The position numbers and the translations under genes are program-made. Shown in pieces: positions 25,303 to 33,385 of a stretch of DNA of 64,000 nucleotides. Position 1 is the stretch's first letter. Each line of letters starts with the position of its first letter. The stretch covers positions 1 to 64,000 of the forward strand of contig NZ_JACJSA010000015.1 in the NCBI RefSeq assembly GCF_014697545.1, read 5' to 3'. Source of the DNA: Oscillatoria sp. FACHB-1407. GTDB lineage: Bacteria; Cyanobacteriota; Cyanobacteriia; Elainellales; Elainellaceae. The notes under the pieces were generated by a model. It saw only the letters and a list, made by a program, of their open reading frames with translations, was not told the origin of the DNA and searched no databases.

Positions 25303-26959
25303 AAACGTGCTCGTAGTTAATGGGCACTCGCACCGGGTCGAGCCAAACTTCTTTATCCCCTGCCATGCGGGTCGAGTGGGCAGTAACACGCTCCTCATTA
25401 AAGATGGGCACCCAGGGGGCATCCTCCATCACTTTGATGAAGAGGTCGCGATACATTTCGGTTCTCGCTTCTTGCTGATCGGCAGCAACCATCGCATCGG
25501 CTTGTTTTGCCATGGCATCCAGGGACTCGTTGCAGTACCACGACCAGTTCCAGGTACCGGGGGCGATCGCCGCACAGGACAAGATCGGCCAATAGAAGTT
25601 GGACGGATCGGGATAGTCGGCAATCCACGCCATCCCGCCTGACCAGACGAGGGGCGCACCGTTTTCTTCACCCCCTGCCGAAATCACGGTTGCTTGTGCT
25701 TGCGTTTTCAGTTCAACGGTGATGCCTACAGCCGCGAGATCCTGTTGAATTAACTGAGCAATGCGGGGATTGGGGTCAGTGTTGTTGGCAAACAGTTGAG
25801 TGGTAAATCCATTGGGGAAACCCGCTTCTGCCAGGAGGGCTTTTGCCTGTTCGGGGTTGTACTCGTAGCCTGTGTAATTCGGGTCATATCCCGGCATCAA
25901 CGGTGGCAAGACCTGATTGGCAACGGCAGCACGACCATTCACGACCTGCACAATTCGCTCTTTGTTAATCGCCATGTTTAACGCTTGTCGCACGCGCACA
26001 TCGTTAAACGGTTCCATGCGCGTGTTGATGGCAATGTAACCTGTTTGCATCTGCGTGCCACGCACCACCAGATCCTGGTTTTTGTTGCTGAAATCGACAA
26101 AGCGAGAGGGGGGAATGCCATCCCCCAACACATCCACTTCGCCCCGCTCTAAGCGCAACAGGGCAATGGTGGGGTCTTGACCAATCTCAAACACAAGGCG
26201 ATCGAGCTTGGGGGTGCAAGCCGCAAAGTAATCGGGGTTGCGCTCAAACACGATCTGTTTGCCTAACTCCCAACTGACAAAGCGATAGGGACCTGTTCCT
26301 ACCGGATTTTTGCCAAAGTCTTCGCCATACTTCTCCACTTCCTCTTTGGGAACGACGGCTGAGAAGTTGATCGCGACGATGTGCAAAAAGGCAGCATCTG
26401 GCTCCTGAAGCTGAATCTCAACGGTTTGTGGATCAATCACTTTAACCCCTTCAACCGAGTCTGCCTGACCGCCAACAAACTCATCAAACCCCACAATGTT
26501 GTTATAAAATCCCTGTCCCGGACTCTTGGTTTCAGGGTTAATCGTGCGCTCAAAGGAGTATTTCACATCTTCAGCGGTCATTGCCCGACCGTTGTGAAAC
26601 GTCACATCGGGACGCAACTTAAAGGTATAGGTTTTGCCATCGTCAGAAACGGTGTAGCTCTCTGCCAGACTGGGAACGATATTGGTCGTTCCGGGTTCGT
26701 AGTCGAGCAATCGCCCAAACAAACTTTTGATCATTGACCAGTTTTGCCAGTCATAGCCGATCGCCGGATCAAGGGTAGATACGTCATCTTTCCAGGTCAT
26801 GACCATCTCACCGCCATTGTCGGGGCACTGGCTAGCATCCGCTACAGGGCTGGCTTCTGGAGTGGCAGTGTCATTCGTGCTAGTCGTTGGAGTGGCACAA
26901 CTGGCAAGAATTAAAGAAAGGGAAGTCGCAAGAGCGATCGCAGTTTGCTTACGTTTCAC
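25286..26959 (-). CDS. ABC transporter substrate-binding lipoprotein (SBP family 5)
   Basis: 557 residues. A lipobox ILASC puts the lipid-modified Cys at position 21, so the protein is anchored outside the cytoplasmic membrane. The family 5 signature is seen as LAESYTVSDDGKTYTFKLRPDVTFHNG, with TAEDVKYSFER following, and RQALNMAINKERIV in the middle. Homologues bind peptides, nickel, or other small solutes. First gene of the minus-strand operon. A 15-base perfect palindrome lies 57 bases upstream of its start. The ATPase is missing from the operon and may be the fused one at 33386. Confidence 0.9.
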   Translation of the reverse strand: MKRKQTAIALATSLSLILASCATPTTSTNDTATPEASPVADASQCPDNGGEMVMTWKDDVSTLDPAIGYDWQNWSMIKSLFGRLLDYEPGTTNIVPSLAESYTVSDDGKTYTFKLRPDVTFHNGRAMTAEDVKYSFERTINPETKSPGQGFYNNIVGFDEFVGGQADSVEGVKVIDPQTVEIQLQEPDAAFLHIVAINFSAVVPKEEVEKYGEDFGKNPVGTGPYRFVSWELGKQIVFERNPDYFAACTPKLDRLVFEIGQDPTIALLRLERGEVDVLGDGIPPSRFVDFSNKNQDLVVRGTQMQTGYIAINTRMEPFNDVRVRQALNMAINKERIVQVVNGRAAVANQVLPPLMPGYDPNYTGYEYNPEQAKALLAEAGFPNGFTTQLFANNTDPNPRIAQLIQQDLAAVGITVELKTQAQATVISAGGEENGAPLVWSGGMAWIADYPDPSNFYWPILSCAAIAPGTWNWSWYCNESLDAMAKQADAMVAADQQEARTEMYRDLFIKVMEDAPWVPIFNEERVTAHSTRMAGDKEVWLDPVRVPINYEHVYAKPE

Positions 26960-27015
26960 GATGTCACCAGATGAATTAAATGAACGATTAAAACGATTAA
27001 GTTGTCATTACAAGT

Positions 27016-27030
27016 GATGTGAATCACATC
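27016..27030. promoter_or_regulatory. Palindrome GATGTGA-A-TCACATC, candidate operator
   Basis: Perfect seven-base arms around one A, between the divergent genes at 26959 and 27128. The spacing of one base does not fit CRP (six), so another dimeric regulator is more likely. It is 57 bases from the binding-protein start. Confidence 0.45.
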
Positions 27031-27127
27031 TTGCCAGAATTGTTTTGATAAAAAGTGTTGTTATATACATTTGAACTGGTTTACGTTTGTTGTAACAATT
27101 CTCGAAATTCTACAGCGTCCCCCGTTT

Positions 27128-27559
27128 ATGACACTCCAGCTATCCCCAACCGAATTGCAAGATATCCAGCAGGTGTTACAGGACTTCGCTCCTGCTCAAC
27201 CCGCGATCGCCACTCTTCAGCAACATGACGGCAATTTAGAAACCAGTCTGGAAGATTTGGTAGCCGCAGAGGCGGGTGCGGCGGTCTATGGCGATGAGCG
27301 TAAGACCCTGCGGCAGGCGTTTGTTCGCAATTTGCGGCGTGAGATCTGTGGGGATGATAGCTTTCGCGCCAGGGTGGAGGAGTACAACAAAAATCCGGGG
27401 AAGGCAGCCTTACTGACGGGGTTGATTGTGTATCTGATTGATCTGGTGACGTTGCCGATTAATCCGGCGATCGCCACCATTGTTGTGTTGTGGGTGTTGA
27501 AGTTGGGCATCCGCACGTTTTGTGACTACACGGAACCTGTTGAGGGTCAGGAGGATTGA
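27128..27559 (+). CDS. Small membrane protein with helical N-terminal domain
   Basis: 143 residues. Residues 1-45 look like a compact helical domain (LSPTELQDIQQVLQDFAPAQ then ATLQQHDGNLETSLEDLV). Residues about 90-130 hold a hydrophobic hairpin (AALLTGLIVYLIDLVTLP then NPAIATIVVLWVLKL). The start at 27128 avoids a 19-codon extension with no ribosome-binding support. It faces the CHAT-STAND-TPR gene tail to tail. No Pfam family can be named. It could be a membrane-acting partner of that gene, but this is only a guess from proximity. Confidence 0.65.
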   Translation: MTLQLSPTELQDIQQVLQDFAPAQPAIATLQQHDGNLETSLEDLVAAEAGAAVYGDERKTLRQAFVRNLRREICGDDSFRARVEEYNKNPGKAALLTGLIVYLIDLVTLPINPAIATIVVLWVLKLGIRTFCDYTEPVEGQED

Positions 27560-27582
27560 CCCTGTCTGAGTGCTCCGCTGCT

Positions 27583-27615
27583 AGATCTGCGACTTCTTAA
27601 AGAAGTCGCAGATCT
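27583..27615. terminator. Perfect 15-bp inverted repeat between convergent genes
   Basis: AGATCTGCGACTTCT and AGAAGTCGCAGATCT flank TAA. It sits between two convergent stops (27559 and 27625), so it can stop transcription in both directions, although there is no T run. Such GCGACTTCTT palindromes are also seen as dispersed repeats in cyanobacteria. Confidence 0.55.
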
Positions 27616-27624
27616 GACAAACCC

Positions 27625-30600
27625 CTACTCATCGCGATTCAAAGTTTCAAACAACTGACTCACTTCATCTACCGTTGCATTCAAGCATTGCGCTACAGCA
27701 GTTAAGATGCCTTCGTCCTGCGTGGTCTGATATAGCCGAGCAAGATTTTGTAGAGTCATTCCAACACTATACTCATCGCCAAACTCCACAAAAATCACTA
27801 ATGCTTGCTGCAAATGCTGTTGGGCTTGCTCATAATCCTCCTGTGCTTCAGCTAATAAGCCCAACTGACCGTAGGTGCTCGCCTGACTGTAGCGATCGCC
27901 AAATTCAATGAAGATATCGAGAGCCTGTTGATAGTGGGTGCGCGCCTGCTCATACTCCCGCATCGCCTGGGCAACGCTGCCCAACTGGTGGTAGGTGCCA
28001 GCTTGCTCGTAGCGATCGCCAAATTCAATGTAGATATCGAGAGCCTGTTGATAGTGGGTGCGCGCCTGCTCATACTCCCGCAACGCCTGGGCAACGCTGC
28101 CCAACTGGTGGTAGGTGCGCGCCTGACTGTAGCGATCGCCAAATTCAATGTAGATATCGAGTGCCTGTTGATAGTGGGTGCGCGCCTGCTCATACTCCCG
28201 CAACTCTTCGGCAACCCTGCCCAACTGGTGGTAGGTGCCCGCTTGCTCGTAGCGATCGCCAAATTCAATGTAGATATCGAGTGCCTGTTGATAGTGGGTG
28301 CGCGCCTGCTCATACTCCCGCAACTCCTCAGCAACTCTGCCCAACTGGTGGTAGGTGCTCGCCTGACTGTAGCGATCGCCAAATTCAATTTTGATATCGA
28401 GAGCCTGTTGATAGTGGGTGCGCGCCTGCTCATACTCCCGCAACTCTTCGGCAACTCTGCCCAACTGGTGGTAGGTGCGCGCCTGACTGTAGCGATCGCC
28501 AAATTCAATGAAGATATCGAGAGCCTGTTGATAGTGGGTGCGCGCCTGCTCATACTCTCGCAATTCCTGGGCAACATAGCCCAACTGGTGGTAGTTAGTG
28601 GCAATTGCTAGTTGCTTGTTGTTTTGAGCAATAACTGTATTTTTCTCCAGCAAGTCAACCGATTTCTGGTGACTACTCCTGGCTGAATCATAGTCTTTAA
28701 CTTGTAAATAGCAGACTCCTATCTTTAGAAAGGCTTCTGCAATTTCATAGCCAATCTCACCAGTCAAAACTTCAGGTTGATAATTTTTAGAAGCTTCACA
28801 GATATGTTGAGAGAGCTTTAGTTTGGTTTGAATATCACCAATCAAATCAAGATACTGATCTAAGCATCGGTAGATACGAATACTTTCTTGATTTTTCAGA
28901 CAGATCTGCAATGCACTGTAGAGGTTTTCGTACTCCAACCGACAGAAGAGAATCCCCAGTTGCCGTTGGTTGGGGTCTTTGGAGTCCATTAACTGCTGAT
29001 AGGATCTTGCCAAGCTTTGATAGTGAGCTTTGAAGCCGTCATACAACGCTTCGCGGGTGGTGGCATCCAGGGCATTGAGTTTGGTTCGCAAAAAGTAGGG
29101 GAAGATGGGTTGAATGGTGAGGAATCCGGGGATTCCAGACTCGTGAGGCGACAGCAAACCCCAGTTAATGGCTTCTTGAATCGCTACATCAAAATGCTCA
29201 AAGTCATAGTTCTGAAATGCCACATGCTGCTTTAATTGCTCGGCATACTGTGGCATGAAATCGCGCACAAAGAAACTATTAAAGGGAGCAAGGCAGAGCA
29301 GCAACGTTTGGGCATCGGCGGACAAATTGCTGTGGGAATATTCCACACATTTGAGGATGTTGTTGGTCTTGTCCTCGCCGCCCACGTTCAGATCCACCTC
29401 TGCTCCCTGGAGTGCGGTCAAGATCTCCTGGGGCGATTGTCGTGCCAGGTTTGCCAGCACCACCTCCATCGCCAGCGGATAGCCCGCTAGCAGTTTCATT
29501 AGTTGCTTAAATCCGTCATCGGTTCGCAGTCTGGCAATGCGTTGGGGGTCTTTGACCTGCGCTGCCAAGATCTTTTCTGCCAATACCGACCGCGATTCTG
29601 GGTCGAGTCCCCCCAGGGGATAGATATTTGGGTTGCCATCAAACGTGAATACATCTGCCAACCACTCCTCTCCACTGCGTGACCCCAGCAGCACCCTGGT
29701 CTTGCCTCCCCGCAACAGTTTCAGGAACTCTCGAATCACTTCCCGCTCTGTCTCTGGCAATGTGTTTTGAATCGCTAGAGCCTGCCCCGTCACCGACTCC
29801 AGATTGTCGAGCATCAGCCCATAGGGGTTTGCCCGCAGTTGCTCTGCCAGGTCTTCCATCTGTGCGGCGATCGGCATCGCCTCAAAGGCAGCAAAGTCAT
29901 AGGGGTCGGGATATAACCCCTTACCGATGACCCGCAGGATATGTTGCAGGGTGTGAGCCGACCTGTCATAGCCAAAATAAAACACGTCTTTGACAAAGTG
30001 GGTCGTCTGCCACCACTCCCGCAGATAGTTCAGCAGCGTGGTTTTGCCCGTTCCACCCATGCCCCGCAGCAGCAAAACATTGTGACGCAATAAGGCTTTC
30101 TCAATTTTGAGGATCTCCAGGTCGCGCCCGACAAAGCCATAGGTCGGTGATTCAAAGCGATATCGCTGTCGTCTTTGCATCAGATACTCGGCTTTCTCTC
30201 TGGGGCTAAACTCTTGCAGCCTCAGATCTACTTCTCCGTTGGCATACACCACAGGCAGTAACCAGTCCTCCAGATCTACTACCTGGTTAAAGTACACCTT
30301 CCGCCCCTTGCGGTTATACAACTCCTTGCGCCCCAACCGAATCGCTTCGGGAATTCCCTTTTGAGCAAACAACTGGCTATAGAGTGTCTCCATCATCAAG
30401 GCTGCCGCTGTCACCGTGACGGAGTAGCCCATCGCCACCACCATCTGCACACCTGCTGCCATCAACCGACTGCCCAGACTGGTTTCACGGATATCGATCC
30501 CCTCTCCCTTAGTGTCTGCTTGTTGTTCAAGGGTTTTGCCCCCTAAATCCCCCAAGTCTGGGGGAGTGCCCCCTAAATCCCCCAAGTCTGGGGGAGTGCC

Positions 30601-31629
30601 CCCTAAATTCCCCAAGTCTGGGGGAGTGCCCCCTAAATCCCCCATGTCTGGGGGACTTTGAGTGGTTGGAAGCCCCCCAAGGTTGAGGGGTTGGGGGGCT
30701 AGGGAGGATCGCACCTGCTTCCCCGATTGGCAGGCATTCAAAATACAAATGGGGATGCCCTTACGAGTCAGCAACTTCGCTAACTCCTCCGCCTCAACCG
30801 GGTCGGCTTTGCCTTTGGTGTCTCCCTCCAAAAACAAAAACGCCTTCACCCCGTCATACCGCTTCATGTCCGATCGCCCATACCTCGCCTGAAACACATA
30901 GCGATCGCTCTTCACACCCTTTTGATACTGCTCATGGGTCATCAGTCCCCCGTGAGCATCAAAGTGGATGATGTGGTAATACCCTTCCTTTGCTTCCAGG
31001 TGTTTCGACAGTGCCTCAAACGTCCCCGGACGCAACAACTCCACATTCACCCGCAGTTGCGCCTGGTGGATCGCGTCAATCAACGGACGGGAGATTGTAC
31101 GATAGCCCACGTCCGACTCCTCATCGGGACGGGCTGTCACCACCAGCAGGTTAATCACCGGGGATGGCTTTACGGCTAGTTCTGAAGCTCTCTCTTGAAA
31201 CCGTTTGCGCGTCATGATGCAGTCCACCGCAAACGGTCGCGGCAGGTCTGGATCTTGGAGTGCTTCCCAATGCAGGGCTTGAAATTCAGGAGACTCCCCT
31301 ATGATTTCGATCCGGAGTTGGCTCAACCCCTCCTGACACGCCCGCTCATAAGCACTGTATGCTCTGCGATTCTCAAAAATCTGCTCAAACAGACGTTCCC
31401 CATACGTCCGCACACTTTGAGCGGCGCGATCGGCAATCACCTGATTATCAAAGGGAAAGCGAATCCACTCCTCGAAGTAGAACTCCAGTTCCCGTTCTTG
31501 CTTGCCATCAAACGGATCATGAACCGTGATGTCATACTGCACCTGATTGTCAATGCTGAGGGTGGCGGCAAAACCAGAAGTCGTGGACTGACATTCGCGG
31601 ATCGTGAGCGTCGGCATGGCGCAGATCAT
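27625..31629 (-). CDS. CHAT protease-STAND NTPase-TPR protein
   Basis: 1334 residues in three modules. Residues about 155-465 are a CHAT (caspase-like) peptidase domain with the dyad His226 (IHFDAHG) and Cys300 (CILNACQSG). Residues about 498-800 are a STAND/NB-ARC ATPase with Walker A GMGGTGKTT (523-531). Residues about 940-1290 are TPR repeats, of which about seven are nearly identical copies of a 40-residue unit (Y-H-Q-L-G-x-V-A-x-x-x-R-E-Y-E-Q-A-R-T-H). Proteins of this build act as threat sensors that switch on a protease and are linked to phage defence or regulated cell death; here that role is inference. Residues about 320-364, just after Cys300, are a repeat-derived insert. ATG at 31629 or 31617 are both possible. 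Confidence 0.85.
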   Translation of the reverse strand: MICAMPTLTIRECQSTTSGFAATLSIDNQVQYDITVHDPFDGKQERELEFYFEEWIRFPFDNQVIADRAAQSVRTYGERLFEQIFENRRAYSAYERACQEGLSQLRIEIIGESPEFQALHWEALQDPDLPRPFAVDCIMTRKRFQERASELAVKPSPVINLLVVTARPDEESDVGYRTISRPLIDAIHQAQLRVNVELLRPGTFEALSKHLEAKEGYYHIIHFDAHGGLMTHEQYQKGVKSDRYVFQARYGRSDMKRYDGVKAFLFLEGDTKGKADPVEAEELAKLLTRKGIPICILNACQSGKQVRSSLAPQPLNLGGLPTTQSPPDMGDLGGTPPDLGNLGGTPPDLGDLGGTPPDLGDLGGKTLEQQADTKGEGIDIRETSLGSRLMAAGVQMVVAMGYSVTVTAAALMMETLYSQLFAQKGIPEAIRLGRKELYNRKGRKVYFNQVVDLEDWLLPVVYANGEVDLRLQEFSPREKAEYLMQRRQRYRFESPTYGFVGRDLEILKIEKALLRHNVLLLRGMGGTGKTTLLNYLREWWQTTHFVKDVFYFGYDRSAHTLQHILRVIGKGLYPDPYDFAAFEAMPIAAQMEDLAEQLRANPYGLMLDNLESVTGQALAIQNTLPETEREVIREFLKLLRGGKTRVLLGSRSGEEWLADVFTFDGNPNIYPLGGLDPESRSVLAEKILAAQVKDPQRIARLRTDDGFKQLMKLLAGYPLAMEVVLANLARQSPQEILTALQGAEVDLNVGGEDKTNNILKCVEYSHSNLSADAQTLLLCLAPFNSFFVRDFMPQYAEQLKQHVAFQNYDFEHFDVAIQEAINWGLLSPHESGIPGFLTIQPIFPYFLRTKLNALDATTREALYDGFKAHYQSLARSYQQLMDSKDPNQRQLGILFCRLEYENLYSALQICLKNQESIRIYRCLDQYLDLIGDIQTKLKLSQHICEASKNYQPEVLTGEIGYEIAEAFLKIGVCYLQVKDYDSARSSHQKSVDLLEKNTVIAQNNKQLAIATNYHQLGYVAQELREYEQARTHYQQALDIFIEFGDRYSQARTYHQLGRVAEELREYEQARTHYQQALDIKIEFGDRYSQASTYHQLGRVAEELREYEQARTHYQQALDIYIEFGDRYEQAGTYHQLGRVAEELREYEQARTHYQQALDIYIEFGDRYSQARTYHQLGSVAQALREYEQARTHYQQALDIYIEFGDRYEQAGTYHQLGSVAQAMREYEQARTHYQQALDIFIEFGDRYSQASTYGQLGLLAEAQEDYEQAQQHLQQALVIFVEFGDEYSVGMTLQNLARLYQTTQDEGILTAVAQCLNATVDEVSQLFETLNRDE
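27830..28610. repeat. 120-bp tandem repeats encoding TPR units
   Basis: About six and a half copies of a 120-base unit, nearly identical, for example GCGATCGCCAAATTCAATG then AGATATCGAG. Each encodes one 40-residue TPR. Very low divergence shows recent expansion or gene conversion. Part of the CHAT gene. Confidence 0.9.
30535..30672. repeat. CCCCCTAAATCCCCCAAGTC repeats inserted in the CHAT domain
   Basis: Four tandem copies of a unit ending in TCTGGGGGAGTGCCCCCTAA, 30 bases each, encoding repeated TPPDLGDLGG. The unit resembles a dispersed repeat that also occurs outside genes at 33160-33240. It is in frame. Confidence 0.8.
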
Positions 31630-31771
31630 CTACTGAGAGAAAAATTTTCTCCATGCTAGCTGATCATTTGGGCGATCGCCCCATAGCCCTCTCCAGGCTG
31701 CCGTTGATACAGATCTTGGTCAGGGGTTGCTGAACGCGGATTAAACAATCTGCATAACTGGTGATCATCAA

Positions 31772-31858
31772 CCACCCTCATCCCAACCCTTCTCCCACGG
31801 GGAGAAGGGCTTAAAACTCTAGTTCCCTCGCCCCTCGGGAGAGGGCTAGGGTGAGGGC
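31772..31858. repeat. REP-like element CACCCTCATCCC...GGGTGAGGG
   Basis: CACCCTCATCCCAACCCTTC then TCCCACGGGGAGAAGGG, and CCCTCGGGAGAGGGC then TAGGGTGAGGG, form two hairpins nested within inverted ends. A widespread bacterial and cyanobacterial intergenic repeat type. Confidence 0.65.
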
Positions 31859-31919
31859 AAAAAGTTTCAGGTTATTAAATTCCCATTCCTTAACTTTTGA
31901 ACTAGAAACTACCCGTGAG

Positions 31920-32150
31920 TTTGATCGTCGTCCTACAAAGTTTGATCGTCGCTCTACACAGTTGGATGGTGACTCTATAAAGTTGGATGGCGATGTTAGT
32001 GAGTTTGATCGTCGTCCTACAAAGTTGAATCGCGATCCTATAAAGTTGGATAGCGATGTTAGTGAGTTTGATCGTCGTCCTACAAAGTTTGATCGTCGTC
32101 CTACAAAGTTTGATCGTCACTCTACAAAGTTTGATGGCGATCGCACTAAG
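31920..32150. repeat. 21-bp tandem array, 11 units
   Basis: Eleven units of exactly 21 bases. Commonest unit is TTTGATCGTCGTCCTACAAA plus G; variants have TTGGATGGCGATGTTAGTGA plus G. In one frame it encodes heptapeptides FDRRPTK. No CRISPR-like spacer pattern. Confidence 0.9.
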
Positions 32151-32315
32151 GATCGTGAATTAAATAACCTGAAAAACGGCAACCTCATGTACGGGCGCGG
32201 CATTCGGCAGAGGGTTCTGAAACAATGGCAAGGGCTTTTGACCGAATGCCACGCGCCTACGCCAGGAATTACATCTTAATAAATTCGCGATCTTAAGAAA
32301 GCAATCGCATCTAAC

Positions 32316-32431
32316 GCTGGCGGTTAAAACCGCACCTAAAAAGACAAAACCCGCCTTCGTGGGTTAAAACACAATCTCTAGAGTCTGCGGAGGCAAACTT
32401 TGCTCTTGTAGCAGCGGTTTCAACCGCCATG
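32316..32431. repeat. Dispersed hairpin repeat (GGCGGTT...AACCGCC)
   Basis: Starts GGCGGTTAAAACCGC, includes CCCGCCTTCGTGGG and TCTGCGGAGGCAAAC, ends GCGGTTTCAACCGCC. A related copy lies at 61709-61826 after cbiD. Non-coding. Confidence 0.6.
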
Positions 32432-32608
32432 AGCAGAAAAATTGTCTGGAGGCATTAACTCTTCAAGATAAGCATTAAACAGAGAATATTTACGTAGAAT
32501 TAACTTGGTTTCTCTTAAAAGCTCAATTTAATTTCCTTAATTTCTACGAGGCTAGAGAAATAACCGCACGGATAAATTGTGGAGGTAGTTTATCCAAAGG
32601 CACCTACC

Positions 32609-33043
32609 ATGGCACGTCCAAAACGATCCTCCGAAGTGTTACAGAAGGCTGAAGTCCGTAAAGGGGCTTTGCAATCCATTAGCCCCACCCTTGATTTAGG
32701 CAATCAATTAACTCTGGAAGCCTACTCTGCTTCAATTCAATTCCTTCGCTCTCAAATTGATACCTATAATAGTGCTCTATCTGAACTGGATGACCTTGCC
32801 CGACAAATAAAAGATAGCGAACGACAACTCCGAGACTTATCTGAACAGATGTTATTAGGTGTTGCAGTTAAATACGGCAAAGATAGCCGAGAGTATGGCA
32901 AAGCCGGGGGCGTTCCCAAGAGTGAGCGTCGTCGTTCAGCCCGTAAGAAAACATTAGAGAGCGCACAGGATTCCTCACAACCCGTAGCGATCGCTGAACC
33001 AGTAGCTGAACCAACCAATGGGAATGGTAAAGTCGCTGTTTAG
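32609..33043 (+). CDS. Coiled-coil hypothetical protein
   Basis: 144 residues. ATG at 32609 (MARPKRSSEV) is preferred over an upstream GTG because it gives a compact basic N-terminus and AAAGG lies eight bases upstream. Residues about 45-90 are a heptad-like helix (FLRSQIDTYNSALSELDDLA, then RQIKDSERQLRDLSEQMLLG). The next part is basic (GGVPKSERRRSARKK) and the end is low-complexity (Gln/Pro/Asn). The pattern resembles small nucleic-acid or cytoskeletal accessory proteins of cyanobacteria, but no family is recognised. Confidence 0.7.
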   Translation: MARPKRSSEVLQKAEVRKGALQSISPTLDLGNQLTLEAYSASIQFLRSQIDTYNSALSELDDLARQIKDSERQLRDLSEQMLLGVAVKYGKDSREYGKAGGVPKSERRRSARKKTLESAQDSSQPVAIAEPVAEPTNGNGKVAV

Positions 33044-33124
33044 CACTTGTTTCTTTGTGCTAATAGCTGCGAATTTATTTGTCAGACTTCTAGAGGATGC
33101 CTGCTGGATCAAAAGTCCCCCCTT

Positions 33125-33297
33125 ATTTAACCTACGGTGTACACACAAGTTCCCTTAGCCCCCTAAATCCCCCATCCTGGGGGACTTTGAACCCTATAAG
33201 ACGGATCGGAAGTCCCCCAATTTTGGGGGGTTGGGGGGCAAATGCAGGATTTTGAGGTAAATCTAGGAGATCTGTGTACACAGTAGCCTCATTTAAC
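33125..33297. mobile_element. MITE-like element with GTGTACAC ends and ATTTAAC duplication
   Basis: Inverted ends CTACGGTGTACACA (33132-33145) and TGTGTACACAGTAG (33273-33286). Both sides are flanked by a seven-base direct repeat ATTTAAC (33125-33131 and 33291-33297), as a target-site duplication would be. The interior has two hairpins, CCCTAAATCCCCCATCCTGG then GGGACTT, and CCCCCAATTTTGGGGG. No coding capacity. Confidence 0.7.
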
Positions 33298-33385
33298 AGA
33301 CAACAAGAGATGATTGACTATTCAGCGTTGATCCTTGACGATTACCTCAATACTCTCTGCCCTCTGTTTTCTCGGCTTCCCACTC

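Larger units (their letters stand above)
31630..32608. other. Repeat-rich intergenic region
   Basis: About 980 bases between the CHAT gene and the next gene. It holds a REP-like element (31772-31858), a 21-bp tandem array (31920-32150) and a hairpin repeat (32316-32431). No conserved gene. A 142-codon frame across the array is repetitive and lacks family support. Confidence 0.7.

Noticed and set aside
27016-27030. CRP/SyCRP1 site
   Set aside because: The half-sites are separated by one base instead of six.
27830-28610. 120-bp tandem repeats that look like a CRISPR-like or minisatellite array
   Set aside because: They are in frame and encode clear TPR units of the CHAT gene; long opposite-strand frames over them are shadows of the same repeats.
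31851-32279. 142-codon frame over the 21-bp array
   Set aside because: It is mostly FDRRPTK-like repeats created by the array, has no ribosome-binding site, and no conserved domain.
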